Source of the DNA: Eubacteriaceae bacterium
GTDB taxonomy: Bacteria > Bacillota > Clostridia > Eubacteriales > Alkalibacteraceae
DNA length: 30,515 bases
Reading direction: 5' to 3'
Assembly (NCBI GenBank): GCA_003446375.1
Contig: DMAW01000184.1
Span: forward strand, 1 to 30,515
Part shown: piece after piece, positions 1 to 7,972 of the stretch
Layout: each line of letters starts with the position of its first letter
How positions within the stretch are numbered: the stretch's first letter is position 1
Made by a program: the position numbers and the translations under genes
Notes under the pieces: model-generated
Seen by the model: only the letters and a program-made list of their open reading frames with translations
Database searches by the model: none
What the model was told of the DNA's origin: nothing

Positions 1-28
1 GCGCGCTACCAAACTGCGCCACACCCAG
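1..28 (-). tRNA. tRNA, 5' part only, probably tRNA-Pro
   Basis: On the minus strand the sequence from 28 to the window edge reads as the start of a tRNA. It has a 7-base acceptor strand CTGGGTG, then T8 G9, a D-stem GCGC, A14 G15, a D-loop with the invariant GG, and the closing GCGC. The anticodon lies outside the window. A C at position 1 and this D-arm resemble clostridial tRNA-Pro, so Pro is an inference. A good promoter lies just upstream (40-68). Confidence 0.65.
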
Positions 29-39
29 ACATATACTAT

Positions 40-68
40 ATTATAATGATTGTCTTATGCTATTTCAA
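40..68 (-). promoter_or_regulatory. Promoter for the tRNA
   Basis: On the minus strand there is a -35 TTGAAA (63-68), a 17-base spacer and a perfect -10 TATAAT (40-45). The predicted start is only a few bases before the first tRNA base at 28. The promoter lies between the gpsA terminator and the tRNA, so the tRNA is likely transcribed separately from gpsA. Confidence 0.75.
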
Positions 69-77
69 GTAGAATTT

Positions 78-108
78 CAAAAAAACAAAGAAGCGGATAT
101 CCGCTTCT
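78..108 (-). terminator. Rho-independent terminator after gpsA
   Basis: A perfect 20-base palindrome (89-108, AGAAGCGGAT then its complement) is followed on the minus strand by a T-rich tract (TTTGTTTTTTT). It overlaps the gpsA stop codon, so the last codons of gpsA are part of the stem. Confidence 0.85.
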
Positions 109-1132
109 AGTTCCAACCATAATAGTACAAGCTGTTGATTTCTTCAATCTCATGCTTATTGCTTCTTGTCATGATTTGTGTTACTACATCCTTTGGATCG
201 TAGCCCCCATAGAGTATTTTATATATTCCAGCGGTTATAGGCATGTCACACTCGTGTTTGCTTGCAAGTTCAAAAGCAGTCTTGGTTGCTCTGACTCCTT
301 CTACTACCATCCCGATTCCTTCCAAAACATTTTCAAGTGCTTCTCCTTGTCCCAAAAGTATGCCCGCTCTTCTGTTTCTGCTGTGCATGCTTGTACATGT
401 AACAATCAAGTCACCAATGCCTGTCAAGCCGGCAAAAGTTTCAGTCTTGGCTCCTAGAATCTTGCCGAGCCTGCTTATTTCTGCTATACCTCTAGTCATA
501 AGAGCTGCTTTGCTGTTGTCGCCATATCCCAATCCATCTGATATGCCCGCGCCAAGAGCAATGATATTTTTCAAAGCCCCTCCCAGCTCAACTCCAATCA
601 TGTCAGGGTTTGTATATACCCTAAAAGAGTCTGTACTAAAAAGATCCTGAAGGTATTCGCACTTTGACTTTTTTTCTCCTGAAACCACAACTGTAGTAGG
701 CAATTTTTTAGCTACTTCTTCTGCATGGCTCGGGCCAGACAATACGTAAACATTATTGTACGATAGCTCTTCATTTATAACTTGACTAAGCCTGAAATAC
801 GTTCCTTCTTCAAGACCTTTTGACACGTTGACTATGTATTGTTCACAATTCACAAAATCTTTGATCTGCTTGCATAAATCTCTAACCCCATGGGAGGGTA
901 CCGCCAATACTATCACTTCACTGCCTTTAACCGTTTCTTCAAGATTTATTTTCGCAGTAACGCCCTTATTGATAACCACGCCCGGCAAATACTTGGAATT
1001 GACCCTCTTAGAGTTGATTTCGTCCACAAGTTCCTTTCGCCTATGCCAAAGATCCACTTGATATCCCTTTTCCGAAAGCAATACAGCCAAGGCGCTCCCC
1101 CAGCTACCGGCGCCCAATATTCCTATTTTCAT
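107..1132 (-). CDS. gpsA: NAD(P)-dependent glycerol-3-phosphate dehydrogenase
   Basis: This cytosolic enzyme reduces dihydroxyacetone phosphate to sn-glycerol 3-phosphate, the backbone for phospholipid synthesis. The 341-residue protein is of normal family length. It begins with the Rossmann motif GILGAGSWGSALA and contains NVSKGLE and LGGALKNIIALGAGI, the lysine-bearing catalytic segments of GpsA. The ATG at 1132 is preceded by AGGGGTGA. It starts 12 bases after der, so the two are likely co-transcribed. In many clostridia plsY lies between der and gpsA; here it does not. The stop codon lies in the terminator stem. Confidence 0.96.
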   Translation of the reverse strand: MKIGILGAGSWGSALAVLLSEKGYQVDLWHRRKELVDEINSKRVNSKYLPGVVINKGVTAKINLEETVKGSEVIVLAVPSHGVRDLCKQIKDFVNCEQYIVNVSKGLEEGTYFRLSQVINEELSYNNVYVLSGPSHAEEVAKKLPTTVVVSGEKKSKCEYLQDLFSTDSFRVYTNPDMIGVELGGALKNIIALGAGISDGLGYGDNSKAALMTRGIAEISRLGKILGAKTETFAGLTGIGDLIVTCTSMHSRNRRAGILLGQGEALENVLEGIGMVVEGVRATKTAFELASKHECDMPITAGIYKILYGGYDPKDVVTQIMTRSNKHEIEEINSLYYYGWN

Positions 1133-1144
1133 TTAACTTCACCC

Positions 1145-2467
1145 CTATGATTTGTCCTTTTTCTCTCTTGCAATCATTCTTACAGGTGTCCCAATAAAAC
1201 CAAAAGCATTTCTTATCTGATTTTCCAGATATCTTTCATAAGAAAAATGCATCAATGATTTATCATTGACAAATATAATAAATGTAGGGGGCTTTACGGC
1301 ACCTTGTGTTGCATAGTAAATCTTTAACCTTCTCCCTTTATCCGAAGGTGGCTGATTCATGAGCACAGCCTCACCAACCACTTCATTAAGAGTCCCTGTC
1401 GTAATTCTCTTTGAGTATTCATTGGATACTAAAACAACAGTCTCCATAACTTTATTTATTCTTTGTCCTGTAAGCGCTGAAATAAATATTATAGGCGCAT
1501 ACGGCATAAATGAAAGAGTGCTTCTGACATCTTTTTCAAATTTTTTCATACTCCCTTGATCTTTATCGTATATGTCCCATTTGTTTACGACGATTACTGA
1601 GGCTTTTCCTCTGTTGTGTGCAATCCCAGCGATTTTAGCATCTTGTTCGCTAACTCCGAAATTAGCATCTACTACAATCAAGCATATATCTGCTCTTTCT
1701 ACAGCAGCAACCGCTCGGACGATGCTATACCTTTCGATATCATCGTAAATCTTGCTTTTTCTTCGAAGTCCCGCTGTATCTATCAATATGTATTCCTCAC
1801 CGAAATACTTAAATGTAGAATCAATAGCATCTCTGGTAGTTCCAGCCACGTCGCTTACTATTACCCTGTCTTCACCTAAGAGCCTATTCACTATGCTGGA
1901 TTTACCCGCATTAGGCTTTCCAAGCACCGCTATCTTCAATCTTGTGTCTTCTTCTTGGTTGGAATACGATACGTCAAAACTTTCAACTATCTTGTCAAGG
2001 AAATCTCCTAATCCTAATCCCTGTTCAGCCGATATCGCCATGGGATCTCCAATCCCTAAATTGTAAAATTCGTATATATTTTTCTCCAGCTCTTTATTCT
2101 CAATTTTGTTGACTGCCAAGACAACTGGCCTATTGGATTTTCTAATCATATTTGCCACTTCAAGATCAGAAGCCGTCATTCCCTCTCTCCCGTCAACCAG
2201 CAACACGATGACATCAGCAGTGTCTATTGCCAGCTGAGCCTGCCTCCTCATTTGAAGAAGAATTATATCACTGGAGTACGGCTCGATACCTCCTGTATCT
2301 ATTAATGTAAACTGTTTCCCTACCCATTCACATTCAGCATAGATTCTATCTCTTGTAACTCCGGGAGTATCTTCTACGATCGATATTCTTGCACCTGCTA
2401 TTTTGTTGAACAATGTGGATTTTCCCACATTAGGTCTCCCTACTACAGCTACCACCGGTTTTGCCAT
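1145..2467 (-). CDS. der: Ribosome biogenesis GTPase Der (EngA)
   Basis: Der is an essential double GTPase that helps assemble the 50S ribosomal subunit. The 440-residue protein has two G domains in tandem: GRPNVGKST near residues 10-18 with DTPG, and GKPNAGKSS near residue 185 with DTAG and NKWD. A C-terminal KH-like domain ends in a basic tail (ARMIAREKKDKS). Length and order are typical. The ATG at 2467 has a strong AAAGGAGGTGG site. The gene lies 13 bases after the DUF512 gene and 12 bases before gpsA, which suggests one transcript. Confidence 0.97.
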   Translation of the reverse strand: MAKPVVAVVGRPNVGKSTLFNKIAGARISIVEDTPGVTRDRIYAECEWVGKQFTLIDTGGIEPYSSDIILLQMRRQAQLAIDTADVIVLLVDGREGMTASDLEVANMIRKSNRPVVLAVNKIENKELEKNIYEFYNLGIGDPMAISAEQGLGLGDFLDKIVESFDVSYSNQEEDTRLKIAVLGKPNAGKSSIVNRLLGEDRVIVSDVAGTTRDAIDSTFKYFGEEYILIDTAGLRRKSKIYDDIERYSIVRAVAAVERADICLIVVDANFGVSEQDAKIAGIAHNRGKASVIVVNKWDIYDKDQGSMKKFEKDVRSTLSFMPYAPIIFISALTGQRINKVMETVVLVSNEYSKRITTGTLNEVVGEAVLMNQPPSDKGRRLKIYYATQGAVKPPTFIIFVNDKSLMHFSYERYLENQIRNAFGFIGTPVRMIAREKKDKS

Positions 2468-2480
2468 GGAGCCACCTCCT

Positions 2481-3791
2481 TTATTTTTCCATCAATTTAT
2501 ACAGAAATTCTTTTCCATCAACCTTTACAGAAAACACCTTCGCTTCTAAAGCCTTTTCGACATCTTCCAAAGTAATATCATCTAAAAAAACATCTTCATC
2601 ATGCTTAAGCATATTTTCAGGCACTAATACCACAGATTCATTTTTATATGCCTTCAATTGAGTAATCAGGTCCCTTCCGGTAATAAGTCCTGACACAGTG
2701 ATCTTATCACCAAAAAATTCATTTACAATCTTGTGCACCTTTATCTTCAACCCCGGAACTTTGCCCATCAATTTTCCCGTCAACTCGACAATATGTGGAT
2801 ATGCCAATTCTCCGGTTGCTACAGAAATTCTTTTCTCGAACTTATCATCGCATACTGCTCTTTCAGCTTCATCTATAAATTGTTTCTTAAAAAGAGAAAG
2901 CATGCCAACCCCGTTTTCAAGTTGAGTAAATTCTTCATAATAAGATGTATCGGGAATAGCTGCTTTTCCTCGCAAAAAGAACTCATCACTTGGAAATACA
3001 AAGCCTGTTCCATGAGTCTGTTTCATCGTTGTTCTTATGTTTTGTATAGTATCTAATACATCGTTGCATTCACTTATCGTAAACTGCCTTAGGTTTGAAA
3101 GTTTTTGTCTGTATTTTGTTATTCCCACCGGAACCACAGATACCGTCTGCACATAAGGATAAAATGCAGCCAAATCCTTAAGGGTCTTTTTTAAATGCTC
3201 TCCGTCATTTATTTCCGGACATAATACTACTTGAGCATTCATGGTCATTCCGTGAGAAGCAAATCTTTTAATATAATCCATAATCTTGCCTGCATTCTTA
3301 TTGTTTAGCATTTCCATGCGAAGCTTAGGATCTGTAGAGTGTACAGAAATATTAATCGGCTGAATTCTATAATCAATGATACGTTGTATCTCTTCATCCT
3401 TCATATTTGTCAGTGTCACGTAGTTGCCGTGCATGAATGAAAGCCTGGTATCGTCGTCTTTGAAATAAAGAGTGTTCCTCATTCCCTTGGGGAGCTGGTC
3501 GATAAAACAGAATACACATTTGTTCCTACAACTTTTTGGCTCATCTAAGAGCCCTTCTTCAAAAACAAGTCCAAGAGCTTCATCCATTTCCTTTTCAATT
3601 TCAATTTCCCATATTTCTCCGGAAGGCTTTTTTATTTCAATATTTATGACTTCGTCGTTTATCAAGTAGTAATAATCAAATATGTCTTCCGGAAATTTAT
3701 TGTTGATTGAAACAAGCAAGTCTCCAGGCTCAATCTCCAACTCTTCCGCTATGCTGTTTTTTTCAATTTCGGAAATTTTTATTTCTCTCAT
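2481..3791 (-). CDS. DUF512 family radical SAM protein with N-terminal PDZ domain
   Basis: The protein starts with a PDZ-like segment (REIKISEIEKNSIAEELEIEPGDLL) and then has a CX3CX2C iron-sulfur motif (CRNKCVFC, followed by FIDQLPKGMRNT) typical of the clostridial DUF512 radical-SAM family, which is usually found beside der. The function of the family is not established. The open frame extends upstream to 3851, but AGGGTGA sits at the right distance from the ATG at 3791 (an ATG directly before it at 3794 is the alternative). The longer form would also run toward the hairpin after phoU. With the 3791 start it is 436 residues. Confidence 0.9.
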   Translation of the reverse strand: MREIKISEIEKNSIAEELEIEPGDLLVSINNKFPEDIFDYYYLINDEVINIEIKKPSGEIWEIEIEKEMDEALGLVFEEGLLDEPKSCRNKCVFCFIDQLPKGMRNTLYFKDDDTRLSFMHGNYVTLTNMKDEEIQRIIDYRIQPINISVHSTDPKLRMEMLNNKNAGKIMDYIKRFASHGMTMNAQVVLCPEINDGEHLKKTLKDLAAFYPYVQTVSVVPVGITKYRQKLSNLRQFTISECNDVLDTIQNIRTTMKQTHGTGFVFPSDEFFLRGKAAIPDTSYYEEFTQLENGVGMLSLFKKQFIDEAERAVCDDKFEKRISVATGELAYPHIVELTGKLMGKVPGLKIKVHKIVNEFFGDKITVSGLITGRDLITQLKAYKNESVVLVPENMLKHDEDVFLDDITLEDVEKALEAKVFSVKVDGKEFLYKLMEK

Positions 3792-3870
3792 CATTTCACC
3801 CTGTTTTTTGAATTCTTTATGTATATTATCATTACAAAACTTGACGGTCAAGTTTTATCTTGCCCTTGAC

Positions 3871-3898
3871 AGACAAACAGGGCGCCAAAGACGCCCTG
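3871..3898 (-). terminator. Hairpin after phoU, probable weak terminator
   Basis: CAGGGCG (3878-3884) pairs perfectly with CGCCCTG (3892-3898) across a 7-base loop, 9 bases after the phoU stop. The following tract on the minus strand is TTTGTCTGTC, which is a poor U-run. Termination is therefore likely partial, or the hairpin is an mRNA 3' end stabiliser. Confidence 0.5.
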
Positions 3899-3906
3899 CC
3901 TTAACA

Positions 3907-4593
3907 TCAGCTATTAAGATTCCTAACTCCTTCTAGGTCCTTGAAATCTTTGTATTCACCGGTAACGATATAATGAACCGACTCAAAAATATTCGTTCCA
4001 TGATCGCCTACCCTTTCTAGGTAAGATGCCACAAATGTAAACCTGGCAGCCTGCTTGATATTCTTTGGATCTTCAATCATGTATTCCAGCAAGTCCCTGT
4101 ATATTTTTCTAAAGAGACTATCAATTTGATTTTCTTTATCTATCATGGCATCCAACGTGGTTATATCTTGGTTGACATATGAATCGATGCTGATCTTGAC
4201 CGATTCCAAAGCTATTTCAGACAATTTAGGTATATCGATCAGAGGCTTTATATAATCTTCTTTAATTAAATCAAGTGTTGTTTCTGCTATGTTCACTGCA
4301 TGATCTGCAATTCTTTCAAGATTTGTAAGTATCTTAAAAACCGATGCTATGGTCCTTAAATCTGTTGCTACAGGCTGTTGGGTTGCTATTATCTTGATGC
4401 AAAGCTCTTGCAGCATTATCTCCTTTTCATCTACATCATCATCTCTTTCGATTACCTTGCGTGCCAGATCATCATCCTTATTTATCAATGACTTTACTGA
4501 ATCTCGCAGCATCTCTTCTACTATGGAGCTCATTATCATTATTTCCTTATGAAGCTTATCTAGGCGTTCATCAAATTTATATCTTTGTATCAT
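3907..4593 (-). CDS. phoU: Phosphate signalling complex protein PhoU
   Basis: PhoU is a cytosolic all-helical protein that links phosphate transporter state to the PhoR kinase and keeps the Pho response low when phosphate is plentiful. Two PhoU repeats are visible, each with its metal-binding signature: NLERIADHAVNIAE and YLERVGDHGTNIFES. The frame can be read from 4638, overlapping phoR, but that ATG lacks a ribosome site. The ATG at 4593 follows AAAGGTAG at good spacing and gives 228 residues, the usual length, starting MIQRYKFDERLDKLHKEI. It follows phoR in the same direction, as is common. No pst transporter genes are in the window. Confidence 0.95.
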   Translation of the reverse strand: MIQRYKFDERLDKLHKEIMIMSSIVEEMLRDSVKSLINKDDDLARKVIERDDDVDEKEIMLQELCIKIIATQQPVATDLRTIASVFKILTNLERIADHAVNIAETTLDLIKEDYIKPLIDIPKLSEIALESVKISIDSYVNQDITTLDAMIDKENQIDSLFRKIYRDLLEYMIEDPKNIKQAARFTFVASYLERVGDHGTNIFESVHYIVTGEYKDFKDLEGVRNLNS

Positions 4594-4631
4594 TCTTTCT
4601 ACCTTTCCCTTCAATTTATATTTTTTTATTA

Positions 4632-6398
4632 TCAACATTTTGTATCGATATATATAGTAAAAGTGGTTCCTTTCTCAACAGTGCTTTCCACTGTTATTTC
4701 GGCCCCCTGAGATTGAGCGATGTGTTTTACTATTGCAAGGCCCAGTCCGGTTCCTCCTTCTTTTCTCGCTCTGCCTTTGTCGACTCTGTAGAATCTCTCG
4801 AATATCCTGTCTATATCCGCGCTCGGAATCCCTATGCCTGTATCTGATATGCTAAGCCTTATTTTATTTTCTTCAAGCAATGCTTTTATCTCTATTTCTC
4901 CACCATCATCGCTATATTTTATCGCATTGCTCAGTAGGTTGATATTCATCTGTCTGAAATAATCCTTGTTAAAACAAATTTTAGGCAGATTTTCTTGGAT
5001 ATTCAACTTAAGTTCAATCCTTTTTTCACGACATGCTCTCTCCAACATATAGGCTGCTTTTTGAATTTCCAGTTTAACATCTATAAATTCTTTAGAGATA
5101 GTCCTAGTTTTGCTTTCATTATCTAAAAAGGATAATGTGAGAATATCTTCAACCAATTCAATTAACCTCTCTGTCTCCATATTGATTATGTCATAAAAGT
5201 GATTGCGCGTTTCTTCATCCTCTATTCCACCTTCTTTAAGAGTCTCTATAAAGCCTTTTATAGAAGTGATCGGAGTTTTTAATTCATGGCTTACATTTGC
5301 TACGAAGTCCTTTCTGATGCTTTCCAGCTTTCTGATCTGCGTTATATCTTGAAGCACTATTATATATCCATGCACGACATCATAATCTTTAATCTTGCTT
5401 ATGGTTACTCTGAAAATCTTCTCTCCTATAGTGGTTTCCATAAACTTGACATTTTCTAAGTCTTTGCTTTTAATCACTTCTTCGACTTTTTCATAAATAG
5501 CTGTAACTCTCAACGCTTCTAAAAGATTTTTTTCTAACAGATTCCGCTCTTCAGGTATGCCCAGCATTTCATAGGCACTTTTGTTTATGATTTTTATCCT
5601 GTATTTTTTATCTATTGCAATAATACCATTTACTATGTTGATAAGTATGCTTTCAAGTTCTGCATTTCTATCAGAAAGCTGATTAAATGAACTTTGAAGC
5701 TCATTGGCCATTTCGTTTAATGAATCAGTGAGATTCCCTATTTCATCTTTTCTGAACCAGGTCATCCTCTCAAGATAGTTGCCTTTTGATATTTTATGGG
5801 CAAATGATGTAATTACTTTTATTGGCGTCAAGAAGTACGAAATCAAATATTTTGAAAATAAAGCCGCTACTAAAAAACTAAGCAATATATAAAGGATCGT
5901 ATCTCTAAGGCTTTGGTACAATATGTTTTCCGTTAAGCTAAGCTTCATCGAGACTCTGATCACGACCTCGTCGCTTTCGTCTAATTGTATTCCTTTTGCT
6001 ATATACATCATATCAGCACCAACTGAATTGCTGTATCTTATAGATCTCTTGATACTTCCCATGTCGCTTAAAGCCTCTATGATTTCGGGCCTCAAGCTGT
6101 GGTTGTCCATGTTCTCTGCCTGCCTGTCTGTATCGAAAGCTACCGATCCATCGCTTTCAATCAAAGTAACTCTGTAACCGCTATTTAATACGGTGTTTTT
6201 TATCATTACATTCTCGTTAGCATTAAAAAAACTGTCTCTCCCGGTAATCGTGTCTTCTATCGCCTCCAATGATCTGGATAGTCCGTCTTCTACAAAATCG
6301 TAGTACAGTGATTTTGTATTGAAATAAGTGAAAATTCCGGTTAAAGACAATGTAAAAAACAAAATCGCCAAGGTGGATAAAAATATCCTTTTGTTCAT
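4632..6398 (-). CDS. phoR: Sensor histidine kinase, PhoR type
   Basis: This membrane sensor kinase partners the response regulator just upstream. Domains in order: TM1 about residues 5-25, an extracytoplasmic sensor region to about 160, TM2 about 165-188, HAMP to about 240, a PAS domain about 245-350, HisKA with the phospho-acceptor in NVSHELKTPI, and HATPase with DTGIGIP and GTGLGLAIV. At 588 residues it has the PhoR/WalK layout. The neighbouring phoU and Pho-box-like repeats upstream favour PhoR. WalK is less likely because no walHIJ-type genes follow. Its AGAGGTGA ribosome site overlaps the regulator's stop codon, 4 bases away, suggesting translational coupling. Confidence 0.92.
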   Translation of the reverse strand: MNKRIFLSTLAILFFTLSLTGIFTYFNTKSLYYDFVEDGLSRSLEAIEDTITGRDSFFNANENVMIKNTVLNSGYRVTLIESDGSVAFDTDRQAENMDNHSLRPEIIEALSDMGSIKRSIRYSNSVGADMMYIAKGIQLDESDEVVIRVSMKLSLTENILYQSLRDTILYILLSFLVAALFSKYLISYFLTPIKVITSFAHKISKGNYLERMTWFRKDEIGNLTDSLNEMANELQSSFNQLSDRNAELESILINIVNGIIAIDKKYRIKIINKSAYEMLGIPEERNLLEKNLLEALRVTAIYEKVEEVIKSKDLENVKFMETTIGEKIFRVTISKIKDYDVVHGYIIVLQDITQIRKLESIRKDFVANVSHELKTPITSIKGFIETLKEGGIEDEETRNHFYDIINMETERLIELVEDILTLSFLDNESKTRTISKEFIDVKLEIQKAAYMLERACREKRIELKLNIQENLPKICFNKDYFRQMNINLLSNAIKYSDDGGEIEIKALLEENKIRLSISDTGIGIPSADIDRIFERFYRVDKGRARKEGGTGLGLAIVKHIAQSQGAEITVESTVEKGTTFTIYIDTKC

Positions 6399-6402
6399 AA
6401 AA

Positions 6403-7098
6403 TCACCTCTGGTCTCTAAATCTGTATCCTACTCCCCTTACAGTTTCGATATATACCGGATTGGTATCATCTTCTTCTATCTTTTGGCGCAAGTGCCTTA
6501 TGTGAACGTCAACTGTCCTCGTCTCCCCTATATAGTCGTAACCCCAAATAGTATCTAAAAGAAAGTTTCTATTCAAGACCTTTCCCTTATTCTTAATAAG
6601 AAGAGCTAATAGTTCGTATTCTTTTAGGGTAAGGCTTAAAAGCTCTCCCTTTTTATAAACTTTAAATGCATCTTGATGTACTTCTATGTCGTCAAATTTT
6701 ACAATACTTTCACTGGATTCATCTTTAGAAATCCTCCTTAGCACTGCTTTTATGCGAGCAACTAATTCTTTTATGCTAAAAGGTTTTGTAAGGTAATCGT
6801 CAGCTCCTATTTCAAGTCCTAATACCTTGTCGAATTCAGTCTCTCTTGCAGTTAAGATTATTACAGGAGTATTTTTAAAATCAGGATTCTCTCTCATTTC
6901 CTTCAAGATAGTCAGACCGTCTTTGTTTGGCAGCATCAAATCAAGTATGACCAAATCCGGATATACCTCTTCAATCAGACTTGCTGCATCATTTCCATCC
7001 TGTGTCCCAAAGACTTCATATCCATTTTTTTCAAGGTTGAATTTCACAAGTTCATAAATATTGGCTTCATCTTCAACTATCACTATTTTATTATTCAT
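6403..7098 (-). CDS. phoP: OmpR/PhoB family response regulator (PhoP-like)
   Basis: This is a DNA-binding regulator of 231 residues. The receiver domain has the acidic pair E9/D10, the phospho-acceptor D53 (LVILDLMLP), T in ILTA and the conserved lysine in TKPF. A winged-helix DNA-binding domain follows, with VDVHIRHLRQKIE and the terminal VRGVGYRF. It probably controls phosphate-starvation genes, inferred from the downstream phoR and phoU and from the TTAACA repeats in its own promoter. The ATG at 7098 follows CAGGAGG. The symbol phoB would be equally acceptable. Confidence 0.92.
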   Translation of the reverse strand: MNNKIVIVEDEANIYELVKFNLEKNGYEVFGTQDGNDAASLIEEVYPDLVILDLMLPNKDGLTILKEMRENPDFKNTPVIILTARETEFDKVLGLEIGADDYLTKPFSIKELVARIKAVLRRISKDESSESIVKFDDIEVHQDAFKVYKKGELLSLTLKEYELLALLIKNKGKVLNRNFLLDTIWGYDYIGETRTVDVHIRHLRQKIEEDDTNPVYIETVRGVGYRFRDQR

Positions 7099-7126
7099 GG
7101 AAACCTCCTGATTAGTTATTGTTTTA

Positions 7127-7169
7127 ATTATATTATAATTGTTTTATTCATTTGTTAAAATGATGTTAA
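7127..7169 (-). promoter_or_regulatory. Pho-box-like repeats and promoter of the phoPR-phoU operon
   Basis: On the minus strand TTAACA occurs at 7164-7169 and again at 7153-7158, separated by exactly 5 bases (11-base period). This is the layout of Gram-positive PhoP binding sites. Two overlapping perfect TATAAT sequences follow at 7132-7137 and 7127-7132, 15 and 20 bases from the second repeat. A consensus -35 is lacking, as expected for an activated promoter. A palindrome AACAATATTGTT (7168-7179) abuts the first repeat. Confidence 0.65.
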
Positions 7170-7203
7170 CAATATTGTTTAAAAATATTTTATTCTGATA
7201 CAT

Positions 7204-7247
7204 AGCAAGACAACCTTGATCCAACATAGGATCAAGGTTGTCTTGCT
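7204..7247 (-). terminator. Long hairpin ending the aspS-csoR-rseC transcript
   Basis: A perfect 19-bp inverted repeat (7204-7222 with 7229-7247) has a 6-base loop and starts 2 bases after the rseC-like stop codon. There is no immediate U-run on the minus strand (ATGTATCAG), although TATTTTT follows about 15 bases later. It is probably a terminator or an RNA 3' stabiliser lying between two transcription units. Confidence 0.6.
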
Positions 7248-7249
7248 AG

Positions 7250-7684
7250 TTAGTTGCCATTATTTATTACATTGGTTATTATAGGTTCAAATCCATTGGA
7301 GAAACGTCCGCTTTTGTCTGCAAATTTTATAGCTATATATGTTATTGCCGTAAGTAATGTCCCGGTTGCAAATGCAGTTATAGGATTTTCAGGAGTCCCA
7401 AACAATGTATTTATAGGATAAAATCCAACTACAGCTCCTATTACAAACATCAAAAGAGGCAATCCGTAGGCTATCATAGAAGCTTGCATTATATTCGTAA
7501 ATTGCATCTCCACTTCAACAGTATCCCCTGCTTTTGCTCCGATTCCATTTTGTGCCGTTGTTTCCATAGTCATTTTTTCTTTTCCAACCGCACAGGCTCC
7601 ACAATCTCCGCAGGCTGCATGCCTTTTAATCGTAACACTGGCTTTGTTTCCTGTTATAGTATTGACAACGCCTATTTCTTTCAT
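7250..7684 (-). CDS. RseC/SoxR-reducing-system family membrane protein
   Basis: The 144-residue protein has an N-terminal beta-rich part with a cysteine cluster (HAACGDCGAC; C25, C28, C31) and two membrane helices at roughly residues 68-90 and 98-117. This is the layout of the RseC family. Proteobacterial RseC helps reduce SoxR or controls RseA; in clostridia the role is unknown, often near Rnf-type electron transfer genes, which are not seen here. It starts 14 bases after a CsoR-type repressor gene with a clear AGGTGG site, so the two are probably co-transcribed. A redox or metal-related membrane role is inference. Confidence 0.8.
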   Translation of the reverse strand: MKEIGVVNTITGNKASVTIKRHAACGDCGACAVGKEKMTMETTAQNGIGAKAGDTVEVEMQFTNIMQASMIAYGLPLLMFVIGAVVGFYPINTLFGTPENPITAFATGTLLTAITYIAIKFADKSGRFSNGFEPIITNVINNGN

Positions 7685-7698
7685 AATTTACCACCTAT

Positions 7699-7959
7699 TT
7701 ATTTTAAGAATTTTTTCATCAATGCCATCAACTCTTCAATGTCCATTTCATCATCCTTGTCAATTATTCCTCTGAGGCATTTTTTTGCATGGGCATCCAG
7801 TATTATTGCCGATGTTGAATCCAAAGCAGACTTCACAGCGCTGAGCTGGGTCAATACCGACTTGCATTCTTCATCATTTTCTATCATCTTTTGTATACCC
7901 CGAATCTGTCCTTCTATTCTATTTAATCTAACTAGAATATTTTTCTTAGATTCATTCAT
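7699..7959 (-). CDS. CsoR/RcnR/FrmR family metal- or thiol-sensing repressor
   Basis: This small all-helical repressor (DUF156 family) binds DNA until a metal or reactive thiol compound is sensed. In the 86-residue form the sensing residues are C32 (EECKSVLTQLSAVKSAL), H57 and C61 (DAHAKKC), which match the C-H-C copper ligands of CsoR. The acidic stretch DKDDEMD lies near the C-terminus. A GTG at 7968 could extend it by three residues, but that GTG is part of the AAGGTG ribosome site, so ATG at 7959 is chosen. It follows aspS by 13 bases. No copper exporter or sulfur-transfer gene is adjacent, so the inducer is uncertain. Confidence 0.88.
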   Translation of the reverse strand: MNESKKNILVRLNRIEGQIRGIQKMIENDEECKSVLTQLSAVKSALDSTSAIILDAHAKKCLRGIIDKDDEMDIEELMALMKKFLK

Positions 7960-7972
7960 AAAAAACACCTTC

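Noticed and set aside
3792..3851. N-terminal 20-residue extension of the DUF512 protein
   Set aside because: No ribosome site precedes the ATG at 3851, while AGGGTGA fits the ATG at 3791, and the PDZ-like part begins right after it.
4632..6398. The histidine kinase as WalK instead of PhoR
   Set aside because: The domain layout fits both, but phoU follows and a Pho-box-like repeat precedes the operon; no wal-associated genes are present.
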